Positions 10,674 through 18,631 of a stretch of DNA of 40,636 bases are shown here, one piece after another. Made by a program: the position numbers and the translations under genes. The DNA is from Novosphingobium sp. (GTDB taxonomy: Bacteria > Pseudomonadota > Alphaproteobacteria > Sphingomonadales > Sphingomonadaceae). Position 1 is the stretch's first letter; every line of letters begins with the position of its first letter. The notes under the pieces were generated by a model. That model did not search any database, was not told where the DNA came from, and saw only the letters and a program-made list of their open reading frames with translations. The DNA lies in the NCBI GenBank assembly GCA_030697365.1, contig JAUYQH010000037.1, forward strand, positions 1 to 40,636. Direction: 5' to 3'.

Positions 10674-11318
10674 TTATCGAATTTCGAAACCGAGCAGCGT
10701 GAATCGCGCTGGCGCGGTGGCATAAACGCCATGCCCGCGCGCCGACGAAGACCCGAACACGAACCCGACCCGATCCGTTTCGGCCAAAGCGGAATGGAAA
10801 CCCTGCGGATTGGACGATGCAGGCTTCCCGAACACCGAAATCCAGTTGGGGTCGTCGAGCCGGACGCTGACCTCGTGCACGCCCGCGCGAAGCGGAGTCA
10901 CCGTGGGCGCGTACCAGCGATGATACTCATGCCGCTTGCCGCTCCAACTATCCCCAGCCCGTTGAAAGAAGAACGAGATCGCGCCCGGGAGATCAGGGTG
11001 CTCCCGGGGGACGAACCGGGCACCGCGCGCCGCCTCGATGCGGTAGCGCATGACGATCCGCGAAGCGCCGACCAGCGGCCCTTGTCGCGAAGTCAGGTAA
11101 TGCACGTGCCCGGCACCCACATGCGGATAGGGAAACTCGAACGACCAACCCTGCCGGGACGGCGTGGGGCTGAGCGGCATGCCCACCGAATAGTTCTTGC
11201 CGCGGATGACCGGGCCGATTTCCCACGCGGCGACCGGCAGCGATTGCGCCTGGCTAGCGAGAGGGACCGCGATCGCCGACAGCAACGCGGCCCCAATCAG
11301 GATCGGATGATTTCGCAA
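10674..11318 (-). CDS. Exported protein of unknown function
   Basis: The product has 214 residues. It has a clear signal peptide (hydrophobic 5-20, likely cleavage after the Ala in SQA near residue 24). I do not recognise the mature domain. It is rich in aromatic residues and beta-strand-like segments (FEFPYPHVGAGHVHYLTS, RIVMRYRIEA, HEVSVRLDD), compatible with a secreted beta-sandwich or carbohydrate-binding-like fold, but that is only an impression. The start is TTG, supported by AAAGGAG seven bases upstream. It converges on acs with only 13 bases between the stops. The last residues (FTLLGFEIR) look like a final strand. Confidence 0.75.
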   Translation of the reverse strand: MRNHPILIGAALLSAIAVPLASQAQSLPVAAWEIGPVIRGKNYSVGMPLSPTPSRQGWSFEFPYPHVGAGHVHYLTSRQGPLVGASRIVMRYRIEAARGARFVPREHPDLPGAISFFFQRAGDSWSGKRHEYHRWYAPTVTPLRAGVHEVSVRLDDPNWISVFGKPASSNPQGFHSALAETDRVGFVFGSSSARGHGVYATAPARFTLLGFEIR

Positions 11319-11444
11319 CAGCAGACTCCTTTGCCTGCCCTTGGCCGGAACGCCGTGTCGAGCGTCTGAACGATACTGTTAGCCTGGAGAAAGGATTTGG
11401 GCCGAGCGCGTTGGCAGCCTGCACGTCGCAGGGCTCTTTATCGA

Positions 11445-11519
11445 TGGTGACCCCTACGGGAATCGAACCCGTGTTTCAGCCGTGAGAGGGCCGCGTCCTA
11501 ACCGCTAGACGAAGGGGCC
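11445..11519 (-). tRNA. tRNA-Glu (anticodon CTC)
   Basis: Read on the minus strand, the 75 bases fold as a tRNA. The acceptor GGCCCCT pairs with AGGGGTC, a D-arm TAGCGGTTAGGA follows, and the anticodon loop CTCTCAC gives CTC, decoding GAG. The T-arm is CGGGTTCGATTCCCG. The 3' CCA is encoded. It is 66 bases downstream of a near-identical tRNA-Glu with anticodon TTC. Confidence 0.97.
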
Positions 11520-11584
11520 GGTAACCATCGCTTACGCCGCCGCCATGTCGTCGCTTCCGTGCGCGCCGTCAAGCGCGACAGGGA

Positions 11585-11659
11585 TGGTGACCCCAACGGG
11601 AATCGAACCCGTGTTTCAGCCGTGAAAGGGCCGCGTCCTAACCGCTAGACGATGGGGCC
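11585..11659 (-). tRNA. tRNA-Glu (anticodon TTC)
   Basis: On the minus strand the 75-base sequence folds like its neighbour at 11445-11519. The anticodon loop CTTTCAC gives TTC, which decodes GAA and usually GAG by wobble. The T-arm is the same and CCA is encoded. Only a few positions differ (acceptor stem and the anticodon), pointing to tandem duplication. It lies first in the transcription direction. Confidence 0.97.
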
Positions 11660-11727
11660 TTGAAGCACATGATGCCGCCAAGGCCCGCGCATTTAGGGGA
11701 GGGGTCCGAAACGGTCAAGTGGGCGCG

Positions 11728-13518
11728 TCAATCCGCCCAGGCGGCATCCTCGACATGGAGTTCGGCCGCCGGACGGCTGCCCCAATCGTCGAGCTTGGGG
11801 CGCCCGGCCAGCCAGAAGCGCCGTCCCTTGCTGCCGTGGAGCAGCGCCTGGCCCATCTCGGATTCCACCGCGCGAAACGCGATTGCCTTGAACGATCCGC
11901 CGTCGATGCCGCCCACGATCATCCGCAAGTGGTTGGTGCCGACGATGTCCGCCTTGATCATCCGCAGCGGCCCCAGCGCGATCCGTGGCCCTGGCCAGCC
12001 CATCCCGAAGGGCCCGGCGGCGTCGAGCGCGTTCACCAGGTCGGGGGTGAGGCCCCCAGGGGCGAGGCTGAGATCGACCGCAAGGCTTTCTCCGGTGCGT
12101 GCCGCGGAAACCGCGCCTGCCAGCCTCGCGTCGACCCAGTCGGCGAACCGCGCAACCGCATCGCCGCGAATGCTCAGCCCCGCGGCCATCGCGTGTCCGC
12201 CCCCGGCCTCGAGTAGCCCAGCCTCGCGCGCGGCGATGATCGCGGCGCCCAGATCGACTCCGGCGATCGAGCGGCCAGATCCCTTGCCGGTGCCGTCGAC
12301 CTCGTCCAGCGCGATCACCAGAGTGGGCTTGCCGGTTTTCTCTTTGAGTCGCCCGGCGACGATCCCGATCACTCCCGGATGCCAGCCTTGGCCCGCGACC
12401 ACCACGACCGCGCGGTTGTGCTGCCCGGCCAATTGCGCCTCGGCGGCTTCCTGCACCGCCGCCTCGATCCCGCGACGTTCGTCGTTGAGCCGCGAAAGTT
12501 GCACGGCGATCTCGCGCGCTTCGTCCGCGTCGCGCGTGGTCAGCAGGCGAACGCCCAAAGTGGCCTCGCCGACACGGCCCCCCGCGTTGACCCGCGGCCC
12601 CAGTGCGAAGCCGAGGTCGCTGCACGTCGGTGCGCGATTGAGCCGCGAGGCGTCGATCAGCGCGGCCATGCCGATATTGTCGCGCCGGGCCATCACCTTG
12701 AGACCCTGCGCGACCATCGCCCGGTTGAGTCCGTGGAGCGCTGCAACGTCGGCTACGGTTCCCAGCGCCACCAGATCGAGCAGCGCGAACAGGTCGGGCT
12801 CGGCGCGGTCGGCAAAAAAGTTCTGCTTGCGCATTGTGCGCACCAGCGCAATCGCCAGCAGGAACGCCACCCCCACCGCGGCGAGATGGCCGTGCGCCGC
12901 GCCCTCGTCGTATTCGTCGAGCTGGTTAGGGTTTACCAGCGCAATCGTCACGGGCAGTTCGGCAGAGCACTTGTGGTGATCGACCACGATCACTTCGACT
13001 CCGGCGGCGTGCGCCGCGGCGAGCGCCTCGTGCGCCATCGCTCCGCAATCGACGGTGACGACCAGCGTGCTCCCTTCGGCACCCAGCTTGACCAGCGCGT
13101 CGCCCGAGGGGCCATAGCCTTCGAGCAGACGATCGGGGATGTAGTAGCTCGCTTCCAGCCCCAACTCGCGCAAAACCAGGATCAGCAGCGCCGCGCTGGT
13201 TGCGCCATCGACGTCGTAGTCGCCATAGATGGTGACGGTCTCGCCGTTGGTTACCGCCCGCGCGAGGCGTTCCGCGGCCACGTCCATGTCGCGCAGGCAC
13301 GATGGATCGGGCAGGAACGCGCGCAGCGTCGGCGCCTTGTGGCGGGCCAGATCGTCGCGCTGCACGCCGCGGGCGAGGAGCAGCTGGGTGACCAGATCGT
13401 CCAGCCCGCCCGCGCTCTGGCTGCCGTCGATTGCGTCGCCGCCAAATTCGCCATTGCCCCCGCGCCAGCGCCACGCGCGTCCGCTCAGTGAGCGGCCAAT
13501 TCCAAGCACATCGACCAT
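11728..13518 (-). CDS. recJ: Single-stranded-DNA-specific 5'-3' exonuclease RecJ
   Basis: The product has 596 residues, normal for RecJ. The DHH-phosphoesterase metal motifs are intact: DYDVD (100-104), DCG (157-159) and DHH (180-182). The DHHA1 part includes GPRVNAGGRV and the Gly-rich EAGGGHAMAAG. RecJ degrades single-stranded DNA 5' to 3' in recombination and mismatch repair. The start at 13518 is the first ATG. The N-terminal 40 residues are Gly/Ser-rich and variable. It ends 68 bases before the tRNA-Glu pair on the same strand. Nothing appears truncated. Confidence 0.95.
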   Translation of the reverse strand: MVDVLGIGRSLSGRAWRWRGGNGEFGGDAIDGSQSAGGLDDLVTQLLLARGVQRDDLARHKAPTLRAFLPDPSCLRDMDVAAERLARAVTNGETVTIYGDYDVDGATSAALLILVLRELGLEASYYIPDRLLEGYGPSGDALVKLGAEGSTLVVTVDCGAMAHEALAAAHAAGVEVIVVDHHKCSAELPVTIALVNPNQLDEYDEGAAHGHLAAVGVAFLLAIALVRTMRKQNFFADRAEPDLFALLDLVALGTVADVAALHGLNRAMVAQGLKVMARRDNIGMAALIDASRLNRAPTCSDLGFALGPRVNAGGRVGEATLGVRLLTTRDADEAREIAVQLSRLNDERRGIEAAVQEAAEAQLAGQHNRAVVVVAGQGWHPGVIGIVAGRLKEKTGKPTLVIALDEVDGTGKGSGRSIAGVDLGAAIIAAREAGLLEAGGGHAMAAGLSIRGDAVARFADWVDARLAGAVSAARTGESLAVDLSLAPGGLTPDLVNALDAAGPFGMGWPGPRIALGPLRMIKADIVGTNHLRMIVGGIDGGSFKAIAFRAVESEMGQALLHGSKGRRFWLAGRPKLDDWGSRPAAELHVEDAAWAD

Positions 13519-13587
13519 CCCCGCTCGCTATCGCAACCCCGGCGGACGGGGAAGGGCTGTCGCGACGATTGACGGGGAGCACGCGAA

Positions 13588-14085
13588 ATGCTCGCCTGTC
13601 AGGCGATGTTGCTGATCGTCTGGCACTCGCGGACCGGGGCCGCACGCGCGATGGCGCAGGCGGCGTGGGAAGGCGCGCGCGCCGAGGCCGAGACGCGCCT
13701 AGTTTCCGCCGAGGCGGCGCAACCAAGCGACCTGCTGGCTGCGCGGGGATACATCTTTGCCTGCCCCGAAAACCTCGCGACGATGAGTGGGGCGATGAAG
13801 GAGTTCTTCGACCGCTGTTACTATCCGCTGCTCGGCCGGATCGAGGGGCGCGCCTATGCCACGCTGATTGCCGCGGGTTCCGACGGGAGCGGGGCGCAAC
13901 GCCAGATCGACCGCATCGCCACCGGGTGGCGGCTGCGCCGCGTAGCCGAACCGGTGATCGTCAATACCGCGGCGCAAACTCCCGAGACCATCCTCGCGCC
14001 CAAGACTCTGGTGGCCGCCGATCTCGCGCGTTGTCGCGAGCTGGGACAAGGAATCGCGGCAGGACTCGTGATGGGCGCATTTTGA
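13588..14085 (+). CDS. Flavodoxin-like / NADPH-dependent FMN reductase family protein
   Basis: The product has 165 residues. The N-terminal strand MLLIVWHSRTGAARAMA resembles the FMN-phosphate loop of flavodoxin-like proteins. CPENLATMSGAMKEFFDRCYYPL matches the second flavin-contacting loop and following helix of this fold (WrbA/NAD(P)H:quinone oxidoreductase relatives). It probably binds FMN and moves electrons in the cytoplasm; the partner is unknown. I kept the ATG at 13588, which has GGGGAG upstream. The ATG at 13606 would start directly at MLLIVWHS and is also plausible. It is divergent from recJ and 79 bases before an unrelated-looking gene on the same strand. Confidence 0.78.
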   Translation: MLACQAMLLIVWHSRTGAARAMAQAAWEGARAEAETRLVSAEAAQPSDLLAARGYIFACPENLATMSGAMKEFFDRCYYPLLGRIEGRAYATLIAAGSDGSGAQRQIDRIATGWRLRRVAEPVIVNTAAQTPETILAPKTLVAADLARCRELGQGIAAGLVMGAF

Positions 14086-14164
14086 CGACTTCGTCCGAAG
14101 CGGAGACAACTGGAACGGCAGGACTCGACGCCAACCGAGCAACCGTGCCAATCAACGTTCAGGC

Positions 14165-14944
14165 ATGAGCGTTAGGGGGCGCGAAACCATCGCGATCGAT
14201 CAAGTCTTGCCGACCTCTGAAGATGGGGTTCTGGCGCTGCTCTACGCGGCGGGCCGGCGACCGTCGCTGAACGATGTGCGCGGGGCGGGTGAAACATCGG
14301 GCGCGTTTACGCTGACTTTCGATCCGGGCGAAGACGGCGACTGGGTTTGGGCCGAGCTGCTGATCACCGGGCTGACCTTCGAACTTGGCGGGCTTGCTCC
14401 GGGCCAGGGCGAACCCGTGCCCTTGGTCGACCACCGCTTCGGTCTTGTGCCGGGTTGGTCGAGCGAAGGCATGGACGCCGTCGTCCTGCGGCCCGGACCT
14501 CACTTGGCCGGTGCCGCAGCCATGTTGCCCGTGGTGCGCGGATGTGTCGCGCTGGCTTCGTCGCTGGCGAATCAAACGGGCGCCTTGGCGGTCGTGTGGA
14601 TTCCCGCCCGATCAGCGATGGCCACCAACTATTTCGAGGCGGTGGTCGAGGAATGGCTTGGCGGGGGCGCCTTTCCCGCGCTGGGACTGACCGCGCTGGT
14701 GCAGGGCGCAGCGGGTATCGAAAGCTGCGGATTGGCGTTCTTCACCGGGCAGGAAATCGAGGTCGTTGCAGATTTTGCCGGCGATCCGGCTTGTGCGGGA
14801 CGCATCGCGGTGCGGATGGTTGACTTGCTCGTTGGACAGGATCCGCTTGTCGCTCCAGGCCTGCTGACCGGACCGGCGGGAGAGTTGTTGCAGGCCGAAC
14901 CGGTTGGCGAAGGCGACCGAATTCGCGTGCGGTTGCGGGATTGA
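14165..14944 (+). CDS. Protein of unknown function, possibly DUF4261-like
   Basis: The product has 259 residues with no signal peptide or clear membrane segment, so it is probably cytoplasmic. I cannot name it with confidence. The C-terminal half, with GALAVVWIPARSAMATNYF and then IESCGLAFFTGQEIEV, recalls the DUF4261 pattern in which a GL-aromatic-G-x-E motif follows a strand; this is an impression, not a search. The first 90 residues are acidic. Its stop overlaps the next gene as TTGA, so the two are very likely translated together. The partner is an AHH nuclease-fold protein, which makes a regulatory or protective role conceivable but unproven. Confidence 0.72.
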   Translation: MSVRGRETIAIDQVLPTSEDGVLALLYAAGRRPSLNDVRGAGETSGAFTLTFDPGEDGDWVWAELLITGLTFELGGLAPGQGEPVPLVDHRFGLVPGWSSEGMDAVVLRPGPHLAGAAAMLPVVRGCVALASSLANQTGALAVVWIPARSAMATNYFEAVVEEWLGGGAFPALGLTALVQGAAGIESCGLAFFTGQEIEVVADFAGDPACAGRIAVRMVDLLVGQDPLVAPGLLTGPAGELLQAEPVGEGDRIRVRLRD

Positions 14945-15549
14945 GCCGTCGGGCGCCCTTCGGGCGGTCGATGCTGAACGGGCGAAGTCGCATCTGGGCC
15001 GGTCGAAGCGAGGCCCCGCCGCTTCCTTTCCGGGCAGTCAATCGCACCGGACAGCCGGGCCATGTGGCAGGACTCCAGCGGCACCACCTCCTGCCACGCG
15101 TTCTGGTTCGCCACGCTTGCTTTGCGCGATTGCTCGATGTGCTCGATGAGCGGGCCGGGCTCGATGACTTTCGTCGCAACGGGATGCTGCTGCCGGCGAC
15201 CGAGGGCGGTGCCATGCGGATGGGGTTGCCGCTCCATCGCGGGCCGCACCGGGCCTACAGCGAGATGGTCGGCGAACGGCTGGGCGGGATAGAGGCAGGC
15301 TGGGCGAAAAACCGCATGAGCGATGGCGACGCCGCGTGCGTCGTCGCTCTGTACGCGCTTGCCGAACTCCAGGCGGATTTGCGCCGCAGCTTGCTCGACC
15401 CGCGGCGGACTTTCCGCCTCAACGCCAGTGACCTGCTGGGCGGCGGAACAGACTTCGCCCGGCTCGATGCCATGGCCGAGACGCTATGGCGCGCGACTCA
15501 GCCGGTGAACGTCGCGGTATTGGCGGAAAGCGCGGCGATCGCGGCGTGA
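14941..15549 (+). CDS. AHH-type nuclease-fold protein
   Basis: The product has 202 residues if it starts at the TTG at 14941, whose TTGA overlaps the stop of the gene before it; an ATG at 14971 is an alternative. The core is Q-R-HHLLPR (His48, His49), then Asn80, LPATE (84-88) and LPLHRGPHRAY with His99 and His103. This order of paired His, Asn and a later H-x-G-x-H is that of AHH/HNH-superfamily nucleases, known from toxin domains. The rest is helical. No secretion signal or trafficking domain is present, so it is probably an intracellular protein. Its 3' end overlaps the convergent oxidoreductase gene by 52 bases. Confidence 0.72.
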   Translation: MSRRAPFGRSMLNGRSRIWAGRSEAPPLPFRAVNRTGQPGHVAGLQRHHLLPRVLVRHACFARLLDVLDERAGLDDFRRNGMLLPATEGGAMRMGLPLHRGPHRAYSEMVGERLGGIEAGWAKNRMSDGDAACVVALYALAELQADLRRSLLDPRRTFRLNASDLLGGGTDFARLDAMAETLWRATQPVNVAVLAESAAIAA

Positions 15550-16478
15550 TATTCGGCTTCGAGCCGATCGACCCGCTCCGCCACCGACTCGACCGCCTTT
15601 ACCATCCCGATACCCTGGCCCGAACCCCAGATGTCCTTCCACGCCTTGGCTTCGGTGTTGCCGCCCGATCCGAAATTCATCTTGCTCGGGTCGCTGACCG
15701 GCAGATTGTCGGGATCGAGCCCGGCGTTGACGATCGACGAACGCAGATAGTTGCCGTGGATGCCGGTGAACAGGTTGGTGTAGACGACCCCGCTCGCATC
15801 CCCCTCGACGATTCCATGCTTGTAGGTCTCGGTGGCGTTGGCCTCGTGCGTCGCGATCCACGGGCTGCCGATATAGGCAAAGTCCGCGCCCATCGCCTGC
15901 GCCGCGAGCACCGAACGGCCGTGGGCGATGGCGCCCGACAGCGCAATCAGCCCGTCGAACCAGGTCCGCAATTCGGCCATGAATGCGAACGGCGAGAGCC
16001 CGCCGGCGTGTCCGCCCGCGCCCGCGGCGACCGGGATTAGTCCATCGGCGCCCTTTTCGATGGCCTTGCGTGCGAACCGGTCGTCGATCACATCGTGGAG
16101 CACGATCCCGCCCCAATCGTGAACCGCCTTGTTGACGTCCTCGCGCGCGCCGAGCGAGGTAATAACCATCGGCACCTGCCATTTGGCGCAGACTGCCATG
16201 TCCTCGTCGAGCCGGTTGTTGGTCTTGTGGACGATCTGGTTGCACGCGAACGGAGCGGCTGGGCGATCGGGGTTGTCACGGTTGTGCGCGGCAAGTTCTT
16301 CAGTAATCCGGTGGAGCCACTCGTCGAGCACGCCCGAGGGCCGCGCGTTGAGCGTTGGAAAGCTGCCGACGATCCCCGCCTTGCACTGCGCGATGACCAG
16401 CTCCGGACCTGAGACGATGAACAGCGGCGAGCCGATCACGGGAAGGCGCAGGCGATCGAACGGGGCGGGAAGGGGCAT
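15498..16478 (-). CDS. Nitronate monooxygenase-like FMN oxidoreductase
   Basis: The product has 326 residues and a TIM-barrel pattern. It begins with the family signature LPVIGSPLFIVSGPELVIA. The FMN-phosphate site includes GAGGHAGGLSPF (about 155-166), and MGADFAYIGSPWIAT follows (about 197-212). These enzymes (2-nitropropane dioxygenase/enoyl-reductase relatives) use FMN to oxidise nitronates or reduce enoyl thioesters; the substrate here is unknown. The start at 16478 has GGAG upstream. A palindrome 14 bases upstream may be an operator. The 3' end overlaps the convergent AHH gene by 52 bases. Confidence 0.88.
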   Translation of the reverse strand: MPLPAPFDRLRLPVIGSPLFIVSGPELVIAQCKAGIVGSFPTLNARPSGVLDEWLHRITEELAAHNRDNPDRPAAPFACNQIVHKTNNRLDEDMAVCAKWQVPMVITSLGAREDVNKAVHDWGGIVLHDVIDDRFARKAIEKGADGLIPVAAGAGGHAGGLSPFAFMAELRTWFDGLIALSGAIAHGRSVLAAQAMGADFAYIGSPWIATHEANATETYKHGIVEGDASGVVYTNLFTGIHGNYLRSSIVNAGLDPDNLPVSDPSKMNFGSGGNTEAKAWKDIWGSGQGIGMVKAVESVAERVDRLEAEYHAAIAALSANTATFTG

Positions 16479-16491
16479 CGGCAGCTCCGGG

Positions 16492-16509
16492 TTTAATCGT
16501 ACGGTTAAA
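16492..16509. promoter_or_regulatory. Candidate operator palindrome upstream of the nitronate monooxygenase-like gene
   Basis: TTTAATCGT followed by ACGGTTAAA forms an 18-base palindrome with 8 of 9 positions matching. It lies 14 bases before the ATG at 16478 in otherwise G+C-rich DNA. The CGTACG core with AT-rich arms looks like a TetR-family operator. No TetR-type regulator is encoded next to it in this window, so the binding protein is unknown. Confidence 0.5.
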
Positions 16510-16592
16510 TGTGCCGTTAGCGGGCGAGGGGATGGCTGTCAAAGTCGTCCCCCCGTTCGTTACGGCTACAGAACCATATCCCTCGCACCCGT

Positions 16593-17528
16593 CTAACGCG
16601 CGCGCTGCGCCACCCAGCGTTGGACCTTCTCGGGCCGGTAGAGCGACGATTTCTCCGCCTGCACGAGACGCGGCGCGAGGGTTCTGTCGAACCGGGCGAG
16701 CACATCGAGCAGCGCATCGGCGGTCCACGCGCCGTCCTGAATTGCCTGCACGCGGCGTGAGTTGCGCAGCAGTTCCTTGCGCAGCAAGGCATGGCCGCCC
16801 GGCGCCAGCCGCTCATCGATGAGGCCGAGGTGCGTGCGCGCCGCGCCGGCCAGGACCGCGGCGGTGTCGAGGTCACCCGCCGTCGTGGCGCGCGCTGCCG
16901 AGCGCAAGCTGTCGCGAAACAGGTCGATCCGGGCGGCGAGCCGGACCGCTTCGTTATCGCGATCGGCGCAGGGCCTCACTGCGCGGACGAAAGTGGCAAG
17001 ATCGCCGAGCGCGGCGTCGGCTGGCGAAGCTCCCGAGAACTCTTCCACGATCAGTCCGTGCAGAAACCGTTCGAGATCGCGCGACTCCGGATCGAGTGAA
17101 ATCCGCCCGGGCTGCGCCAGGTCGGGGATCGGTCTGGGATCGAACGTCGCGTTGCTGCGCGCGACACTGAAGAAGCTGGCGCTGACGTCGGCGGTGCCGG
17201 GGCCGTCGGAAATTCCCGCGAGCTGAAAATGGGGGTTGCGGCGACCGTTGCTGTGGCAGCTGGCGCAGCTGATCCCGGCGCGCGCGGCCTGCCCGCCCAG
17301 AAGCTGCGGCGCGTTGAACAGCGCCCGCCCTGCGATCACCGACGGGTCGTTGGCCCGTTCGCCCAGGCAAGTGGCGGGTTGCCGGGTCAACACCGCGGCT
17401 TCGTGCCCGGGCGCGGTCCACATCAGCGCCTGGAACGCGCTTTCCCCCGCAGCGCCCGCCGCAACTCCGGCGCCCGTCAGCGTGGCGGCCGCGATCAGGA
17501 GGCGGAGCGACCGGACTCGGAGATCCAC
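16593..17528 (-). CDS. Secreted c-type cytochrome, single CXXCH (cytochrome c peroxidase-like)
   Basis: The frame is open far upstream, but the GTG at 17528 puts a signal peptide at the N-terminus (hydrophobic 7-25), giving 311 residues. One heme motif CASCH is at 88-92 in a context (GRALFNAPQLLGG, then CHSNGRRNPHFQ) like that of di-heme peroxidase/MauG-type proteins; no second CXXCH is present. A periplasmic electron-transfer or peroxidase-like role is inferred. The start overlaps the end of the upstream TPR gene by 34 bases, and no strong ribosome binding site is seen, so the start is uncertain. The two genes share a transcript. Confidence 0.78.
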   Translation of the reverse strand: MDLRVRSLRLLIAAATLTGAGVAAGAAGESAFQALMWTAPGHEAAVLTRQPATCLGERANDPSVIAGRALFNAPQLLGGQAARAGISCASCHSNGRRNPHFQLAGISDGPGTADVSASFFSVARSNATFDPRPIPDLAQPGRISLDPESRDLERFLHGLIVEEFSGASPADAALGDLATFVRAVRPCADRDNEAVRLAARIDLFRDSLRSAARATTAGDLDTAAVLAGAARTHLGLIDERLAPGGHALLRKELLRNSRRVQAIQDGAWTADALLDVLARFDRTLAPRLVQAEKSSLYRPEKVQRWVAQRAR

Positions 17529-18427
17529 TTGCGCAATTCGTCGGCCTGCTGGCAACCGAACCCGCAAATCCGGTCGAGCCGGGCGAGATGTGCTTTCGCC
17601 CCGGCCAGATCGCCCAGCTCGAGCTTGAGCTCGCCATAGTATTCGAGCGCGCCGCGGTGCTCGGGCGCGACCGCCAGCGCCTGCTCGTACCACCCCCGAG
17701 CCGCGTCGTAGCGCCCGAGCTTGCGGTTGGCGAAGCCGAGATAAGTCGTCAGGTCGGGGTGGGGACCGTCGCTCCACACCGCGCCTTCGAGCCGGACGAT
17801 GGCATCTTCGTAGCGGCCCTCATTGATAAGCCCGACCGCGGCGACATAGACCTTGTCGGCGTCCTCGGGCAATCCGGGGCGGAACGAAGGCGCCACAGCC
17901 TGCGGGGTTCCGCCCACCGCCGCCGCGACTGCGGCAATTGCGGCGTCGAACTGTCCGGCCTTGGCGCACGGCGCGGCACACGCGCCCTTCATCGCCGCCA
18001 GCGCATCGCGTTGCGCAGCGGCCTTGGCCGCATCGCCCAATCTGGCATAGGCGATGCCGAGATCGCGCTGCGCATCGATCAGCGTCGCGTCGTATTTCAC
18101 CGCCAGTTCGAGCGGCTTTTTCGCCTTCTTGAAGTCGCCATTCAGCAGCAGGCTCGAACCCAGCAGGTACTGCGCGGGCGCGTTCTTCGGCACGGCGTCG
18201 GTCACGCGCTTGAACGCGGTCGCCGCTCCCTTGAAGTCTTGCGCCTTATAGGCGGCGACGCCCTTCTGATATTCGGCCGCCGGATCGTAGCGCGGGGTGC
18301 TCTCGCTCGGCATGCTCGATCCACCGCCACCGCCACCCCCGCCACCTGCGGCAAGCAGCGGCTGCGCGACGGCTAGGCCGAGGGCTATGGTAGCGCAGAA
18401 AGCGACTCGCGATCGTGGCATCGCCAT
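17495..18427 (-). CDS. Secreted TPR-repeat protein with poly-glycine segment
   Basis: The product has 310 residues. A signal peptide ends near LLAAG at residue 27, followed by nine consecutive Gly. TPR-like helical pairs occupy about 48-150 and 185-290 (for example YQKGVAAYKAQDFKGAATAF and GWYEQALAVAPEHRGALEYY). Cysteines occur at 149/153 and in ICGFGCQQ near the end, plausible disulfides in the periplasm. TPR proteins mediate protein contacts, so it may scaffold the overlapping cytochrome gene's product; that is inference. AAGGAG lies seven bases before the ATG. The Gly run is an expansion that could vary between strains. Confidence 0.82.
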   Translation of the reverse strand: MAMPRSRVAFCATIALGLAVAQPLLAAGGGGGGGGGSSMPSESTPRYDPAAEYQKGVAAYKAQDFKGAATAFKRVTDAVPKNAPAQYLLGSSLLLNGDFKKAKKPLELAVKYDATLIDAQRDLGIAYARLGDAAKAAAQRDALAAMKGACAAPCAKAGQFDAAIAAVAAAVGGTPQAVAPSFRPGLPEDADKVYVAAVGLINEGRYEDAIVRLEGAVWSDGPHPDLTTYLGFANRKLGRYDAARGWYEQALAVAPEHRGALEYYGELKLELGDLAGAKAHLARLDRICGFGCQQADELRKWISESGRSAS

Positions 18428-18631
18428 GGCATTTCTCCTTGCCCGGCTTGATATGAAAGCAAGAATACACCCGCCCCGCCACGGTGTGAAGAGCGCTTCG
18501 CAGAAGCTTGATGCCCCCTCGGCCGAGTGAGCGACTGCATAGCTCCCCTATGGTCAACATCACGACCGGGCCGTGCGAATCGGTCTATCGAGGGATCAGG
18601 AGAGAAAAGCCCTGCCACCCAGGAATGTGCC

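Noticed and set aside
11319..11444. Terminator after the tRNA-Glu genes
   Set aside because: A bulged seven-pair stem can be drawn, but no T-run follows.
11445..11659. tRNA-Glu pair as an integration site for a mobile element
   Set aside because: Both tRNA genes are intact and no integrase, direct repeat or foreign gene block adjoins them.
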